Below the pieces are notes generated by a model. The model searched no databases and was not told the DNA's origin. It saw only the letters and a list, made by a program, of their open reading frames with translations. Made by a program: the position numbers and the translations under genes. DNA of 64,000 bases, from assembly GCF_002021815.1 (NCBI RefSeq), contig NZ_CP019952.1, positions 2,449,001 through 2,513,000 of the forward strand, given 5' to 3'. The DNA is from Pseudomonas parafulva (GTDB taxonomy: Bacteria > Pseudomonadota > Gammaproteobacteria > Pseudomonadales > Pseudomonadaceae). Below, in pieces: positions 1 to 13,500 of the stretch. The first letter of the stretch is position 1. The number at the start of each line of letters is the position of its first letter.

Positions 1-3000
1 GGCAGTACCGGTCTGGATGGCCACGGGGGCCAAGGGCGCTGGTACAGGCGTAACGGCAGCAGTTGCCAGGACCTGCGTCAGCACCTGGCCAACGGTAGTC
101 ACGTGAGGCGCCTGCATCAGGCTGCGGTGGTCCCCCGGAACGGTGTGGGTCACCAGTACCTGGGTCGGCAACGCCGTACGCCAGCCAAGGCCCTCTGGCA
201 CCTCGTCAGCCTCTGCGGCGCAGAGCAGGTGCACCGGCACATCCACGGACGCTGGGCGGTAATGGGCCAACGCATGGCCATGGGCGAGCTCGCGGCAGAA
301 ATAATGCCGCAGGTCCGCGTCCGTCATGCTGGCCCATAGGCCGTAAAGCACCTCGTGCTCACGGCAGCTTGCCACCAGGGTCGCGAAGTCGGCCTGGTCC
401 TGCTCCAGGCGCGCGAGCAGCGCCCGCTTGGCGTCGCCTGCCTCACCCTTGGTTTGCCAGTACGCCGTGCAGTTGAGCAGCAACTGCCGCTCCAAGGCAT
501 ACGGGCCTTCCCAGCGTGCCTTGCCCTGGTCGGCCAGGCGCGGTGCGTAGGTGTCGATCAACCCCACGAACGCCACCTGTTCATCGGCGCCGCGCAGCTG
601 ATTGGCCATCTCCAAGGCCAGCACACCGCCGAACGACCACCCGGCCAGACGGTAGGGCCCATGGGGTTGTACGGTGCGCATCTGCGTGATCTGGTAGCGC
701 GCCAGGCATTCCAGCGTGGGCAGCTGCGGGGCACCATCGGGTACGCCCGGCAGGCCGTGAATGGCAAAGTCGCCCCCTATCTGCTGGGCAAGCACGGGGA
801 AGTAGAAGTCCAGCCCGGAAAATTCATGCACAAGGAACAGCGGCGCCTGGGCAGTACCCGGCCGGACCGTGATGACGGTCGGTACCGCGGGCGCCTGCCG
901 TTCCACCAGCCTGGCGAGCATTGCCACCGTTGGGCGCTGGAAGACGTCATTGAGCGCCGCGGGCACCCCGGCTTTGTGCAGGCGGTCCACCAGGCGAATG
1001 GCGGCCAGCGAGTGACCGCCCAACTCGAAGAAGTTGTCATGGCGGCCCACCTCATCGACCTCGAGCAACTCGCGCCAAAGGCTCGCGACTAGCTGCTCGA
1101 CGTCCCCGCAAGGGGCTTCGAAGGGGCGCTGCTGCACTTCGGGCGCTGGCAACGCCTTGCGATCAAGCTTGCCGTTAGGGCCCAGCGGAAGCGCGGCCAG
1201 GTGGATGAATTGCGCCGGAACCATGAACCCGGGCAAGCGCGCCATCAAGATGGCCCGCAACGCCTCGGGGGCCAGACGCTGGCCCGTGTAGTACGCAACC
1301 AGGTGCTGGTCGCAGGCGAGCACGACCGCTTCCTTGACGGTGTCCACGGCCGTCATCGCCGCCTGGATTTCACCCAGTTCGATGCGCAGACCATGAAGCT
1401 TGACCTGATCGTCGTTACGGCCCAGGTATTCAAGGTTGCCGTCCGCCAGGTGCCGCGCCAGGTCGCCCGTACGGTACAGCCGCCCGCCTGGGCGCTGGCC
1501 GAAGGGGTCATCCACGAAGCGCTCGGCGGTCAGTTCGGGTCGGTTCAGGTAACCGCGGGCCACCTGTACGCCACCGATGTACAGCTCACCCGCCACGCCT
1601 TGGGGCACCGGCTGGCCTTGCTCGTCCAGTACGTAGAGGGTGGTGTTGGCGATGGGTTTGCCGATGGGGGTGTTGTCGGGTGCGGTCACACAGTGCCAGG
1701 CACTCACATCCACCGCGGCTTCGGTCGGGCCGTAGAGGTTGTGCAGCTCCACGTCTGGCAGTTGTTGGTGGAAACGACGCACCAAGCTGCCCGGCAATGC
1801 TTCGCCGCTGCACACCACCCGTTTGAGCGAAGGCGCGGACCAGCCTGATTCCATGGCCGAGAGGAATACGTCCAGCATCGACGGCACGAAGTGCAGCGTG
1901 CTGACACCTTCGGCCTCGATAGCCCGTTGTAGGTACTGCGGGTCGCGATGCCCACCGGGCCGGGCCATGACCAGTTTTGCACCGGTCTGCAAGGGCCACA
2001 GCAGCTCCCAGACCGAAACGTCGAAGCTGAACGGGGTCTTCTGCAGCACGACGTCGTCAGCATCCAGCGCGTAGGCGTCCTGCATCCACAGCAGGCGGTT
2101 GACCACGCCGGCGTGCTCGTTCATCACCCCTTTGGGCAGGCCGGTAGAGCCTGAGGTGTAGATGACGTACGCCAGGTGCTGCGCGGTGAGCCCTGGCACA
2201 TGCGGGTTGTCGGCAGGAAGTTCGAAGCTCAAAGGCGCGTCCAGATCGATCACGACGCCGTGCTCAGGCACATGCCGGGTCGCCGCGTGCACCAGCACCG
2301 CTACCGGGTCGCTGTCGGTGAGCATGTAGCGAATACGTTCTGCCGGGTAGTCCGGATCGACCGGCACATAAGCGCCGCCTGCCTTCAGAATCCCCAGCAG
2401 GCCCACCATCATCGACAAGCCGCGTTCGACGCAGATCGCCACGCGATCGTCGGGTTTCACACCCAGCGTGATCAGGTGGTGAGCCAGGCGGTTGGCCTGG
2501 GCGTTGAGTTGCTCGAAGGTCAGCTCCCCCTCCTCGGCACTGACGGCGACGGCCTGGGGTGTGCGCTGCGCCTGGGCCTCGATCAGCGCGTGCAGGGTAC
2601 AGTCCAGGTCATGGTCGGTGCTGGTCGCGTTGAAGGCGTGCAGCACCCGCTCACGTTCTTCGGCAGCCAACAGGTCGATGTCCGCGACGGTAGCCTGGTC
2701 GCTGGTCGCAAAGACTTGCAGTACGCGCTGCAGGTAACCGGCGAAGCGTGCGATTGTGGCGCGGTCGAACAGCGCGGTGGCATACACGATGCCACCGGCA
2801 AAGCAGCCGGCCCGCTCACCCATGCTCAAGCTCAGGTCGAACTTGGCCACTGCGGCCTCGGCAGCCATGGCGCTGACGTGCAAGTCCGCAAACGCAGGGG
2901 CCCGGTGCCCGGTGTTGGCATCCCAGTCCAGTGTTGCCTGATACAGCGGCGTATGCCCAAGGCTTCGACGCGGGCGCAACAGCTCCACCACCTGTTCGAA

Positions 3001-6000
3001 CGGAACATCCTGATGGGCCTGGGCCTCCAGCACCACGGCCTTGGCCTGGGCCAACAACGCAGACACCTGCGGGCGGCCCGACAGGTCAAGGCGCAGGGCC
3101 AGGGCATTGACGAACATGCCTACCATTCCCTGGACCTGGCTCTGCCGTCGATTGGCGACCGGCGAGCCGATGACCACATCCTGCTGCCCGGACAGCCGAG
3201 CGAGCAGTGCTGCCCACGCTGCCGTGAACAGCATGAACGGTGTGACGCCATGGCGTGTGCACACAGCCTTGAGGGCTTCGCTTAACGGCAGGTCGAGCTG
3301 CACCTGGACGCTGTCGCCGGCGTATTGCTGGCGCTCCGGACGAGGCCGGTCCCACGGCAGAGTGAGCAGCGCAGGCGAGCCGTGGAGCTGCTTGCGCCAA
3401 TAGTCGGCCTGGGCATGCAGCGCCGAACCGTTGAGCCAGCGCTGCTGCCACTGGGCATAATCGAGGTACTGCACCCCAAGCGCGGGCAGCGGGTCGGGGG
3501 CGCCCGTAGCGAAAGCCTGGTAGAGCGCCGCCAGCTCGCCAATCAGAATGCCCAGGGACCAGCCATCGGCCACCAGGTGGTGAACGACCAGTAGCAGCGC
3601 GTGGCGGTCATCACTGAGCTCAAGCACATGAGCGCGCACCGGCAAATCCTGGTCTAAGGCAAAGGGCCGCGCCGCCTCGGCGCGGGCCCAGGCTTGCAAC
3701 GCAGGCGTATCCAGCCCGCAGGCCTGGTGCCACTGCACGGTGAAGGCGCCGGTATCGGTTGCCAGCGCCACATACGGTTCCCCGTCATGCTCATGGAAGT
3801 GGCTGCGCAGGCTTTCATGACGGGCCACCAGCGCCCGCAGGCTGCGCTCCAGCGCCTGGCGGTGCAGGCGCCCTTGCAGGTGCAGCGCCACCGGAATGTG
3901 ATACGCAGCACTGGCTTCACCCATCTGGGTCAGGAACCACAGGCGCTGCTGGGCCAGGGAAAGCGGCAGGCGCCCTTCACGTGGCATCGGCTCCAGAGCG
4001 GGTAAGGCTTGCACGCTGGCCTGCAAGGTGGCCGCCACCGCGGCCAGGCAGTCGTCGGCGAACAGGTCGGCCAACGCCAGTTCGCAGCCCATCTGTTCGC
4101 GCACCTGGGCCAGCATGCGCATGGCCAGCAAGGAGTGCCCGCCCTGCTCGAAGAAACGGTCCTGCCGGCCGACGGTGTTGAGCCCAAGCAGATCGGCCCA
4201 GATTCGCGCCAGGTCTGACTCATGCCCAGCCCGAGGGGCCTCGAACGCCACCGTCGACAGATCCTGTAGCCCCGGGGGCGGCAGCGCCGTCCGATCGACC
4301 TTGCCGTTGTTGTTCAGCGGCATCCGCGCCAGAGGCACGAATGCCGAAGGTACCATGTAGTCGGGTAGTCGGACGCGCAGGTAATCGCGCAGCCCCGTGC
4401 CATCGAGTTCCTCGCTACGGCGCGTGTACCAGGCGACCAGTCGGTGGGGCCCGTGGGCCTGCTCGATGGCCATGACCAGCACCTCCCCGATGCCGGGTGC
4501 CTGCGCCAGCACTTGCTCGATTTCGCCTGGCTCAATGCGGAAGCCGCGGATTTTCACCTGATCGTCGTTACGCCCCAGGCATTCGAGCTGGCCGTCGGCA
4601 TTCCAGCGCACCAGGTCGCCGGTGCGGTAAAGACGGGCCCCCGCCTGCTGGCCGAAGGGGTTTTCGACGAAACGCTGTGCGGTCAGGTCGGGCCGATTCA
4701 GATAACCCAGGGCCACACCGTCACCGCCCACATACAATTCACCGACCACGCCCTGTGGCACCGGACGCTGCCACGCATCAAGCACGTACACCTGGGTGTT
4801 GCCGATGGGGCGACCAATAGGGACCTGGTTTGCCTGCGGCGCCAGCGCGTGAACTTCGCAGGTGACAGCGAAGGTGGTGGTTTCGGTAGGGCCATAGGCA
4901 TTGATCAGGCGCAGGCCAGGTGCTTGGGTCAAAAGTGCGCGGAACGCGGCCGGCTCGGCCCGCTCACCGCCGCTGATCAGCACCCGCAGCCCGGCCAGTG
5001 CCTGGGGCATCAGCTGTACATACTGGTTGAACAGCGCAGTGGTCAGGAACAGCACCGTAATGGCCTGGTCATGCAGCGCGCAGGCAAAACGCTCAGGGTC
5101 GACCAGCGTGGCGTGGTCGATCACCTGCACCTGGCCGCCGTTGAGCAACGCACCCCAGACCTCGAAGGTGCTGGCATCGAACGCCGGATTGGAGACCAAG
5201 CCCAGGCGGTCATTGGGGCCCAGTTCGACATAGCCGTTGTCCACCACCAGCCGCACGATGCCACGGTGCGGCACGCACACACCCTTGGGTTGGCCGGTGG
5301 TGCCGGAGGTGTACATCACGTAGGCGGTGCTGTCGGCGGTCGCTGCCAGGCCCAGGTCATCATCCGTCCAGCCTGCAAGCTGCAAGGCATCGAGGTCGAT
5401 GCGTCGGGCGTCCAGGTGTGCGTTGATCGTGGCCATTGTCAGCACCAGGCTGGCATGGCAGTCCTGCACCATGAACGCCTGGCGTTCGGCAGGTGCGTGC
5501 AGGTCAAGCGGCACATAGCTGGCCGCACATTTGAGCACGGCCAACTGGGCCACCAGCAACGAGAACGAGCGCGGCAGCAGCAGCGCCACCTGCGCATCTG
5601 GCCTGACGCCCTGGTCAACCAGGTACCGTGCCAGGCGGTTGGCCTGACGGTTGAGCTCGCCATAACGCAGGACCTGCTCGCCATGCACAGCGGCGATGGC
5701 CGCGGGGTGCTCGGCCGCGCGTCGCTCGAACAGGTGCGTCACGCTGCACTCACGGGGGCAGGCGGTTTGCGTCTGGTTCAGCGCGAATAACAGGTGATCA
5801 CGCTCGCGGGCGTCCAACAGGTCCACCTGGGCCAAGGGTTGCTGGTCATCGGCCGTCATCGCCCAGAGCAGCCGCTCGAAGTAACCCAGGTAGCGGCACA
5901 CCGTCGCCTCATCGAACAGCGCTGTGGCGTAGTCCAGGCTGCCAATCAGGCAGTCGCCCTGTTCTCCCAGGTTCAAAGTCAGGTCGAACTTGGCCACGGC

Positions 6001-9000
6001 GCTGGCCTGGTTGACGGCCTCCAGATGCAAGCCGGCCAACGCCAGCGCTGCACCCTCGGTTGCCTGCCAGTTCAAGCTGACCTGGAACACGGGCGTATGG
6101 CTCAGGCTGCGCGCCGGGCGCAGCACTTCCACCACGTGCTCGAACGGCACGTCCTGGTGGGCCTGGGCCTGCAGAACCCGGTCGCGTACCTGGCCCATCA
6201 AGGCCTGTGCGGTCGGTGCTGCACTTGGGTCGATGCGCACGGCCAGCGTATTGACGAACAGCCCGACCAAGGGTTCGAGTTCGGCGCGCCCGCGTCCTGC
6301 GACCGGGCAGCCGATTATCACCTCAGGCTGTCCGGCCAGGCGCGCCAGCAGCGCTGACCAGGCTGCCAGCACTGTCATGTACAGGGTCGCACCGTGTTGA
6401 TGGGCCAAAGTGCGCAGCGCCGCCGAGAGACGCGGCGACAGGTGCACCGGCACGCTGGCACCGGCCAGGTCCTGACGCGCCGGGCGTGGCCGGTCGGTGG
6501 GCAGGCTGATCAGCGCCGGGGCACCCTCCAGCGTCTGGTGCCAGTAATCGAGCTGCTGTTGCAGGCGTTCGCCCGTCAGCCATCGACGCTGCCACAGGGC
6601 GTAATCGGTGTACTGCAGGGCCAGCGCGGGGAGCGGGTCATCCCGGCCCTCACGCAATGCGGCGTAGAGCAGGTTCAACTCGTGGGTCATCACGCCCAGG
6701 GACCAACCATCGGCCACGATATGGTGCATGGTCATGGCCAGTACATGGTGCTGCTCGCCCAGGCGCAACACGTGCGCCTGCACCAGGGGCCCGCAGGCCA
6801 GGTCGAAGGGGGCCCGGGCAAGCACCTGAAGCCGGGCGGGCAAGGCCTCGGGCGTTACTGCCTCGCGTTGCAACCAGCCCCTCTGCGGCACGGGGCAAAT
6901 GACCACCTCGGCGCTGTCCGCCACGGCCTTGAACTGGCTACGCAGCACCGGGTGGCGCTCCAGCAGGCGCAGCAGGGCTGCTTCCAGCGCATCGACATCC
7001 AGCGCACCGCGCAGGCCAAGGGCCAGGGGAACGTTGTAGGCCTGGCTGCCACCCTCCAGCTGTGCCAGGAACCATAGGCGCTGCTGGGCGAAGGACATGG
7101 GCAAGGGCTGCCCTGGCGCTACCGCCACGATGGGCGGCACCTCGCTGCGCCCAGCCTTCTCCAGGTGCCTGGCCACGCTGGCCAGTTGCGGGGCGGCAAA
7201 CAGTGCCGCCAGGCTCAGCTCAGCCCCCAGGCGTACGCGCACCTGGGAAACCATGCGCATGGCCAACAGCGAATGCCCACCCAGGCGAAAGAAGTCGTCA
7301 TGCCGCCCGACCCGCTCCACGTGCAGCAGCTCTGCCCACAGCTGGGCCAGGGCCTGCTCGAGCTCGCCCACCGGCGCTTCGAAACCCACCTCGAAAAGCG
7401 CTGAGCGCTCCGGTGCCGGCAGTGCGCGCCGGTCAAGTTTGCCGTTGGCGGTCAGGGGTAGCGCTGGCAAGGCGATGAAGGCTACCGGGACCATGTATTC
7501 AGGCAGATGGGCCTGCAATTGCGCGCGCAGACCGTCAGGTTCGAGCGGTACCACGTCGGGTTTGGCCGTGTAGTAAGCCACCAGGCGTGGGTGCCCGGGC
7601 TGATCTTCGCGGGCGATGACCACCGCCTCGTCGATACCTGCCAGGGCCGCCAGGCGGCTCTCGATCTCGCCGGGCTCGATGCGCAAGCCGCGGATCTTGA
7701 CCTGGTCATCGTTGCGGCCCAGGTACTCCAGGGAGCCGTCGGCAAGCCAGCGCACCAAATCGCCTGAGCGGTACATGCGGGCACTGGCCGAGGTTGCGAA
7801 CGGGTCTTGCACGAAGCGCTCGGCTGTCAGTTGCGGGCGGTTCAGGTAACCACGGGCAACCCCGGCACCGCCGATGTACAGCTCGCCAGGCACGCCCAGC
7901 GGCACCGGTTGCCGGCGCGCGTCGAGCACGTAGAGCCGGGCATTGTCCACCGGTTTGCCAATGTGCAGGGTGCTGCCGGCCTGCACGGCGCCGGAGCTTG
8001 CCACGACCGTGGTTTCGGTGGGGCCATAATTGTTCACCACGGTGAAGCGCTGGGTACGGTTGAACTGGCGCAAGCGGTCACCGCCAATCAGCAGGGTGCG
8101 CAGCGTGGGGTGTTCCAGGTGGTGGTTGAAGGCGTATTCGGCCACGGGCGTGGGCAAGAAGCTCACATCCAGCGGCTGCGCCTGCCACCAGGCAAGCATG
8201 GCATCCAGGTCGTCGCTGGCGCCGCTCGTCGGGGCCAGGTGCACGGTTGCGCCGGTGCACAGCGCCGGCCAGATCTCCCAGGCCATGGCATCAAAGCCGA
8301 ACCCGGCAAGGCTCGAGGTATGCCGACCTGGGCCCAGGCCGAAGGCGCGACAATGCCAGTCCACCAGGTTGTTCACCGTCAGGTGCTCGACCATCACCCC
8401 TTTCGGTTCACCGGTCGAGCCGGAGGTGTAGATCACATAGGCCAGGTGCCGAGGGGTTAGGCCTTTGACGATAGGATCGTCGTGCCGGGCCGGCCAGTCG
8501 GGCTGGTCCAGCAGCAGCACTGGCCGTTCGCTATGACCGACCCGTGGCAGCAGCGCCCGTTGCGTCAGCACCGCCACCGGGGCGCTGTCTTCAAGCAGGT
8601 AGCGCACACGCTCGTCAGGATGGGCAGCATCGACAGGCACGTAGCCTGCCCCTGCCTTGAGCACCGCCAACAGGCCCACCAGCGTCTCCAGGCCGCGCCG
8701 GGCAAGCACAGCCACGCGGTCATCCGGTCGCACCCCCAGAGCGATCAGGTGATGGGCCAGGGCATTGGCCTGCAGGTTGAGCTGGCCATAGTTCAACTGA
8801 CGTTCGCCAAAGGTTACCGCCACCGCATCCGGGCAGTGCTGGGCGCGCTGCTCGATACGCTGGTGCAGCGTATGCTGCTGGTCATAGTCGCCGTGGCAGG
8901 CATTGAAGTTGTCCAGCAGCCACTGACGCTCGGCCTCCGGCAACATGGGCAGGTCGAGTACCGCCGCCTGCGGCGCGCGCAACAAGCTCTCAAGAGTCTG

Positions 9001-10503
9001 CTGCAGATAGGCGCAAACACGTGGCGCCGGTACCTGGGCATCGGCCAGCAAGGTCAGGCGCAACCCCTCGCCCAAATCGTCGACACTCAAGGTCAATGGG
9101 TAGTTGGTGGCTTCGACCGAGTCGATGATGTCGATGCCGGCCAATGCTGCCCGGCGCGGCTCAGCCGGGCCGACGGCGCTGTGCCGGTAATTGAGCAGGC
9201 TATTGAACAGCGGCGCGGGTGCGGCCACGCCGCTGCACCGTTGGGCCAGCGCCAGTGGCGCGTGTTCATGGCGCATCAAGGCGGTCAGTCGCTTGTGGGT
9301 CGCGTGGATAGCGCTTTCAAGGTTCGCTGCCGCCAGGTCCACCCGCAATGGCAAGGTGTTGATGAAGATGCCCAAGGCCCGGTCGGTCCCTTGCGCGCCG
9401 AGCAAGCGCCCCATCAGCACCGTGCCGAACACCACCTGATCGTGCCCGGTCAGCCCGCCCAGCACGCGCCCCCAGGCCAGGTGGAACAGGCTGGCAACGC
9501 TTACCCCCAGGGTGCGGGCATGGCTGCGCAAACCCTGGCACAGCGCCAGCGGCAAGTCGAGTTGATGCTCTTCATGCACCGGGTCGCCCCCCTGTACCTG
9601 GGCAAGCCCGTAGGCCAGGGTCGGCTCGTCGATGTCGCCGAGCATGTCGCGGAAAAAAGCTTCGTGCTCGGCCTGGCTGACGCCAAGCACGGCTTGAGCC
9701 ACGTAGTCGCGAAACGGTACCGCGGCCCCAAGCTGCTCGCTGTTGCCGGTCAGAAAGGCGATCAGCTCCTGCCGCACCACGTCCAGTGCACTGTGGTCCA
9801 GGGCGATGTGATGGAACTGCAAGGTGGCATGCAGCGTGCCGTCGGGCTGGGTGGGCTCGCGCAGCAGGCGGATCAGGGGTGCCTGGGTCAGGTCGATCCA
9901 GTCCCGTTCGGTCGCCGGGTCTGCCAGTGTCAGCACCGCCAGCTCGGCGTGCCGCCAGACCACCTGCAGGGGTTGGGCCAGGCCTTCCCAGTGCACCGAC
10001 GTGCGCAATATGTCATGGCGGGCGATGACGCCGCGCAGCGCCTGCGCGAAAGCGTCGAAGCGTGCTTGGCTGGCAAAGGCGAAGCGCGCCTGCATCACAT
10101 ACGGGTCGTGGCCTTCGGCGCTGGCATGGTGGAACAGCATGCCCTGCTGCAGGGGCGCCAGCGGGTAGATGTCCTGCACGTTGGCCGCCCCACCCGGGAT
10201 GGCCGCGACCACTTGATCCACGGTGGCCTGGTCCAGGGTCACCAGGTTGAGCATCGCCGCGTCGATGTGGGTGCTACCCGGTGCGATGAGGTTGGGCGGC
10301 ACGGCCACCGGGCCGTGCTTGCGGGCCACGTACTCGCCGCGCTCGATCAGACTCACCAGCGCCGGTTTGTGGGCCCGCAACTGGGCCACCAGGGCGCCGT
10401 CGGTCAGTGCCTGTCGGTTGCCCTGCACCACCAGTTGGCCATCCTTGAGCGCCAGCTGCACGTCGTGGTCGGCCAATGTGGCCAGTAATTGGTTGATGCT
10501 CAC
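1..10503 (-). CDS. psoC: Putisolvin-type NRPS PsoC, modules 10-12 plus thioesterase (3' end outside window)
   Basis: This terminal synthetase of a cyclic lipopeptide has 3501 codons in the window and is still open at the left edge. A roughly 60-residue TubC-type docking segment precedes three C-A-T modules. T-domain GGHS motifs lie near residues 1076, 2126 and 3166. The first C domain has an HH...DPY motif near its N-terminus and HHxxxDH, as in dual epimerisation/condensation domains. The next two start with [10 protein letters not shown] and carry HHxxxDG, the LCL type. Pocket residues suggest Leu (DAxxW, F, NNYGPTE..VV), then Ile/Val ([15 protein letters not shown]), then Ser (DVSVW, H, DVSAW). 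A thioesterase follows with GWSFGG (Ser near 3290), an Asp near 3317 and GDH (His near 3459). An Ala/Pro-rich linker then reaches the edge, so a second tandem TE may follow. The GTG start overlaps the psoB stop by 4 nt (GTGA), which suggests translational coupling. The family is certain. The name rests on the 2+7+3 architecture. Confidence 0.88.
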   Translation of the reverse strand, partial: MSINQLLATLADHDVQLALKDGQLVVQGNRQALTDGALVAQLRAHKPALVSLIERGEYVARKHGPVAVPPNLIAPGSTHIDAAMLNLVTLDQATVDQVVAAIPGGAANVQDIYPLAPLQQGMLFHHASAEGHDPYVMQARFAFASQARFDAFAQALRGVIARHDILRTSVHWEGLAQPLQVVWRHAELAVLTLADPATERDWIDLTQAPLIRLLREPTQPDGTLHATLQFHHIALDHSALDVVRQELIAFLTGNSEQLGAAVPFRDYVAQAVLGVSQAEHEAFFRDMLGDIDEPTLAYGLAQVQGGDPVHEEHQLDLPLALCQGLRSHARTLGVSVASLFHLAWGRVLGGLTGHDQVVFGTVLMGRLLGAQGTDRALGIFINTLPLRVDLAAANLESAIHATHKRLTALMRHEHAPLALAQRCSGVAAPAPLFNSLLNYRHSAVGPAEPRRAALAGIDIIDSVEATNYPLTLSVDDLGEGLRLTLLADAQVPAPRVCAYLQQTLESLLRAPQAAVLDLPMLPEAERQWLLDNFNACHGDYDQQHTLHQRIEQRAQHCPDAVAVTFGERQLNYGQLNLQANALAHHLIALGVRPDDRVAVLARRGLETLVGLLAVLKAGAGYVPVDAAHPDERVRYLLEDSAPVAVLTQRALLPRVGHSERPVLLLDQPDWPARHDDPIVKGLTPRHLAYVIYTSGSTGEPKGVMVEHLTVNNLVDWHCRAFGLGPGRHTSSLAGFGFDAMAWEIWPALCTGATVHLAPTSGASDDLDAMLAWWQAQPLDVSFLPTPVAEYAFNHHLEHPTLRTLLIGGDRLRQFNRTQRFTVVNNYGPTETTVVASSGAVQAGSTLHIGKPVDNARLYVLDARRQPVPLGVPGELYIGGAGVARGYLNRPQLTAERFVQDPFATSASARMYRSGDLVRWLADGSLEYLGRNDDQVKIRGLRIEPGEIESRLAALAGIDEAVVIAREDQPGHPRLVAYYTAKPDVVPLEPDGLRAQLQAHLPEYMVPVAFIALPALPLTANGKLDRRALPAPERSALFEVGFEAPVGELEQALAQLWAELLHVERVGRHDDFFRLGGHSLLAMRMVSQVRVRLGAELSLAALFAAPQLASVARHLEKAGRSEVPPIVAVAPGQPLPMSFAQQRLWFLAQLEGGSQAYNVPLALGLRGALDVDALEAALLRLLERHPVLRSQFKAVADSAEVVICPVPQRGWLQREAVTPEALPARLQVLARAPFDLACGPLVQAHVLRLGEQHHVLAMTMHHIVADGWSLGVMTHELNLLYAALREGRDDPLPALALQYTDYALWQRRWLTGERLQQQLDYWHQTLEGAPALISLPTDRPRPARQDLAGASVPVHLSPRLSAALRTLAHQHGATLYMTVLAAWSALLARLAGQPEVIIGCPVAGRGRAELEPLVGLFVNTLAVRIDPSAAPTAQALMGQVRDRVLQAQAHQDVPFEHVVEVLRPARSLSHTPVFQVSLNWQATEGAALALAGLHLEAVNQASAVAKFDLTLNLGEQGDCLIGSLDYATALFDEATVCRYLGYFERLLWAMTADDQQPLAQVDLLDARERDHLLFALNQTQTACPRECSVTHLFERRAAEHPAAIAAVHGEQVLRYGELNRQANRLARYLVDQGVRPDAQVALLLPRSFSLLVAQLAVLKCAASYVPLDLHAPAERQAFMVQDCHASLVLTMATINAHLDARRIDLDALQLAGWTDDDLGLAATADSTAYVMYTSGTTGQPKGVCVPHRGIVRLVVDNGYVELGPNDRLGLVSNPAFDASTFEVWGALLNGGQVQVIDHATLVDPERFACALHDQAITVLFLTTALFNQYVQLMPQALAGLRVLISGGERAEPAAFRALLTQAPGLRLINAYGPTETTTFAVTCEVHALAPQANQVPIGRPIGNTQVYVLDAWQRPVPQGVVGELYVGGDGVALGYLNRPDLTAQRFVENPFGQQAGARLYRTGDLVRWNADGQLECLGRNDDQVKIRGFRIEPGEIEQVLAQAPGIGEVLVMAIEQAHGPHRLVAWYTRRSEELDGTGLRDYLRVRLPDYMVPSAFVPLARMPLNNNGKVDRTALPPPGLQDLSTVAFEAPRAGHESDLARIWADLLGLNTVGRQDRFFEQGGHSLLAMRMLAQVREQMGCELALADLFADDCLAAVAATLQASVQALPALEPMPREGRLPLSLAQQRLWFLTQMGEASAAYHIPVALHLQGRLHRQALERSLRALVARHESLRSHFHEHDGEPYVALATDTGAFTVQWHQACGLDTPALQAWARAEAARPFALDQDLPVRAHVLELSDDRHALLLVVHHLVADGWSLGILIGELAALYQAFATGAPDPLPALGVQYLDYAQWQQRWLNGSALHAQADYWRKQLHGSPALLTLPWDRPRPERQQYAGDSVQVQLDLPLSEALKAVCTRHGVTPFMLFTAAWAALLARLSGQQDVVIGSPVANRRQSQVQGMVGMFVNALALRLDLSGRPQVSALLAQAKAVVLEAQAHQDVPFEQVVELLRPRRSLGHTPLYQATLDWDANTGHRAPAFADLHVSAMAAEAAVAKFDLSLSMGERAGCFAGGIVYATALFDRATIARFAGYLQRVLQVFATSDQATVADIDLLAAEERERVLHAFNATSTDHDLDCTLHALIEAQAQRTPQAVAVSAEEGELTFEQLNAQANRLAHHLITLGVKPDDRVAICVERGLSMMVGLLGILKAGGAYVPVDPDYPAERIRYMLTDSDPVAVLVHAATRHVPEHGVVIDLDAPLSFELPADNPHVPGLTAQHLAYVIYTSGSTGLPKGVMNEHAGVVNRLLWMQDAYALDADDVVLQKTPFSFDVSVWELLWPLQTGAKLVMARPGGHRDPQYLQRAIEAEGVSTLHFVPSMLDVFLSAMESGWSAPSLKRVVCSGEALPGSLVRRFHQQLPDVELHNLYGPTEAAVDVSAWHCVTAPDNTPIGKPIANTTLYVLDEQGQPVPQGVAGELYIGGVQVARGYLNRPELTAERFVDDPFGQRPGGRLYRTGDLARHLADGNLEYLGRNDDQVKLHGLRIELGEIQAAMTAVDTVKEAVVLACDQHLVAYYTGQRLAPEALRAILMARLPGFMVPAQFIHLAALPLGPNGKLDRKALPAPEVQQRPFEAPCGDVEQLVASLWRELLEVDEVGRHDNFFELGGHSLAAIRLVDRLHKAGVPAALNDVFQRPTVAMLARLVERQAPAVPTVITVRPGTAQAPLFLVHEFSGLDFYFPVLAQQIGGDFAIHGLPGVPDGAPQLPTLECLARYQITQMRTVQPHGPYRLAGWSFGGVLALEMANQLRGADEQVAFVGLIDTYAPRLADQGKARWEGPYALERQLLLNCTAYWQTKGEAGDAKRALLARLEQDQADFATLVASCREHEVLYGLWASMTDADLRHYFCRELAHGHALAHYRPASVDVPVHLLCAAEADEVPEGLGWRTALPTQVLVTHTVPGDHRSLMQAPHVTTVGQVLTQVLATAAVTPVPAPLAPVAIQTGTA
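1609..2240 (-). repeat. Ser adenylation core repeat, module 12 copy
   Basis: This stretch of psoC encodes the substrate-binding core of the module 12 Ser adenylation domain. It is nearly identical at DNA level to 20751-21382 in psoB (module 6) at a constant offset of 19142, with only a handful of differences by eye, most of them close to 1680-1690. Identity decays but stays high to about 2570. Confidence 0.85.
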
Positions 10504-13500
10504 AGGACGATCTCCATTCTGTCTGTGATGGCTGCGTAGCCTGCCAGTGTCGGTTGGTCGAACAGGGCCCGCACGTCGGCCTCAAGGCCTGCTTCGCGCA
10601 GCCTGGAAGTCAGGGTGACGGCCAGCAGCGAGTGCCCGCCCAGTTCGAAGAAGTTGTCGTGCCGCCCTACCCGCTCTACCTCCAGCAGCTCGCACCACAG
10701 TGCAGCCATCAGGGTTTCGGTTGGCCCTTCGGGCGCTTCGAACGGGCGCTGCGGCAGTGCGTCGGGTTCAGGCAAGGCCTTGCGGTCGAGCTTGCCGTTG
10801 GGGCTCAGCGGCAAGGTCTGAAGGTGCATGAACAGCGCCGGCACCATGAAGTCCGGCAATTGACGCAGCAAGGCTGCGCGAAGCGCGTCTACCGGTTGCT
10901 GGGAGCCGGTGTAGTAGGCAATCAAGCGCTGGTCGCGGGCGATGACCACGGCCTCCTTGATGCCCGCGACAGCCGTCATGGCTGCTTGAATTTCACCCAG
11001 TTCGATACGCAGCCCGCGCACCTTCACCTGGTCGTCGTTACGGCCCAGGTATTCGAGGTTGCCGTCCGGCAGGTGCCGTGCCAGGTCGCCGGTGCGGTAC
11101 AGCCGCCCGCCTGGGCGCTGGCCGAAGGGGTCATCGACGAAGCGCTCGGCGGTCAGCTCGGGGCGGTTCAGGTAACCGCGGGCCACCTGTACGCCACCGA
11201 TGTATAGCTCACCGGCCACGCCCTGCGGCACCGGCTGGCCTTGCTCATCCAGTACGTACAGGGTGGTATTGGCGATGGGTTTGCCGATTGGGGTGTTGTC
11301 GGGCGCGCTCACGCAGTGCCAGGCACTCACATCCACTGCGGCCTCGGTCGGGCCGTAGAGGTTGTGCAGCTCCACGTCTGGCAGTTGCTGGTGGAAGCGA
11401 CGCACCAGGCTGCCCGGCAATGCTTCGCCGCTGCATACCACACGCTTGAGCGAAGGCGCGGACCAGCCTGATTCCATGGCGGACAAGAACACGTCCAGCA
11501 TCGACGGCACGAAGTGCAGCGTGCTGACGCCTTCGGCTTCGATGGCCTGTTGCAGGTAGTGCGGGTCGCGATGCCCACCGGGCCTGGCCATGACCAGTTT
11601 TGCACCGGTCTGCAAGGGCCACAGCAACTCCCAAACCGAAACGTCGAAGCTGAACGGGGTCTTCTGCAGCACGACGTCGCCAGGCTCCAGGGCATAGGCA
11701 TCCTGCATCCACAGCAGGCGGTTGACCACGCCGGCGTGCTCGTTCATCACCCCTTTGGGCAAGCCGGTTGAGCCCGAGGTATAGATCACATAGGCCAGAT
11801 GCCGAGGGGTCAGCCCGGTCACCGACGCAGCGATAGCCGGGCAGTGTTGCCAGACGGGTGCATCCAGATCGATCAGGACCGGGTGTTCCGGCACATGGCG
11901 GGTTGCGCCATGCACAAGCACGGCCACGGGCGCGCTGTCGGTCAGCATGTGGCGCACACGCGCTGCCGGGTAGTCCGGGTCGACCGGCACATAAGCGCCG
12001 CCCGCCTTCAGGATCCCGAGCAGGCCCACCATCATCGACAAACCGCGTTCGACGCAGATCGCCACGCGATCATCAGGCTTCACACCCAGCCCGATCAGGT
12101 GATGAGCCAGGCGGTTGGCCTGGGCGTCGAGCTGCTCGAAGGTCAGCTCGCCTTCCTCGGCGCTCACCGCCACCGCCGTCGGCGTGCGTCGTACCTGGGC
12201 TTCGATCAGCCCGTGCAAGGTGTGGTCCAGGTCGTAGTCCCTGGCCGTGGCGTTGAACGCTGCCACTACCCGCTCGCGCTCTGCGGCTTCCAGCACTGGC
12301 AAGTGCTGCACGCCTTGATCAGGGGCTTGCTCAAGCGCCGTCACCAGCGCCTGCAACACGTGCTGCATCTGCCCGCAGATACGCGCTGCACCCACCGCAG
12401 CCGTGGTCGTGGCCACCAGGCGGAAGGCCTGGCCCACATCGTCCACGTTCAACCCCAGAGGGTAGTTGCTGCGTTCCTGGCTTTGGCCGATGGTAATGCC
12501 TGCGCTCGCCGCTTTCTGCCTGGCGCTGGCCTGGGTGCTGTGCCGGTAGTTGAGCATGGCGCTGAACAGCGGCTGCGGCGCGGCCACGCCACTGCAGCGT
12601 TGGGCCAGGGCCAACGAGGCATGCTCGTGGGCCAGCAGTTCGCTGAGCTGGCGATGGGCTGCGCGCGCCGCGGCCTCGACGGGCATACCCGCCAGGTCGA
12701 TGCGCAGCGGCAAGGTATTGATGAACATGCCCAAGGCCCGTTCGGCCCCTTCGCCGCCCTGCAGACGGCCCAGCAACACGGTGCCGAACACCACCGTGCC
12801 CTGCCCTGTGGCTGCACTCAACAGACGTGCCCAGCCCAGGTGGAACAGGCTTGCGGCGCTGATGCCCAGGCGGCGTGCCTGGCTGCGCAAGCGGTCGGCC
12901 AGTGCATCATCAAGCCACAGCGTGGCGTCTTCCAGCGCCTGGCCATTGCCCTGCACATCACTCAGGCCAAACGGCAAGGTGGGTTCATCAACCGCGCCCA
13001 GCTGCGCCCGGAAGAACGCTTCGTGCTCGTCCTGGCTCATGCCCAGACGCGCCTGGGCCACATAATTGCGGTAAGGCACCGGCGCCTGGTCAGGCGCGTC
13101 ATCGCCCTGCAGGTAGGCGATCAGCTCCTGCGCCACCACTTCCATGGCCGTGTGGTCCATCACGATGTGATGGAACTGCAACGTGGCCTGCACCTGCTGG
13201 TCAGTGCCTACCGGGCCGACCACCAGGCGCATCAGCGGTGCCTGGCCAAGGTCGAACGCCGGTGGTGGCCCGCCCACGGCGTCCTGCGCCGATAGCACGG
13301 CCAGCGAAGCTTGGCGCAGCACCACCTGCACAGGTTGGGGCAAGCCCTGCCAGAAAATGGCCGTGCGCAGCACATCGTGTCGGGCGATGACCTTGTTCAA
13401 TGCCGCCACGAAGGTGTCCAGATGCCCACGGGTATCGAAGACGAAGCGGGACTCCAGCACATAGGGGTCGTGGCCGTCGGCACTGACATGGTGATAGAGA

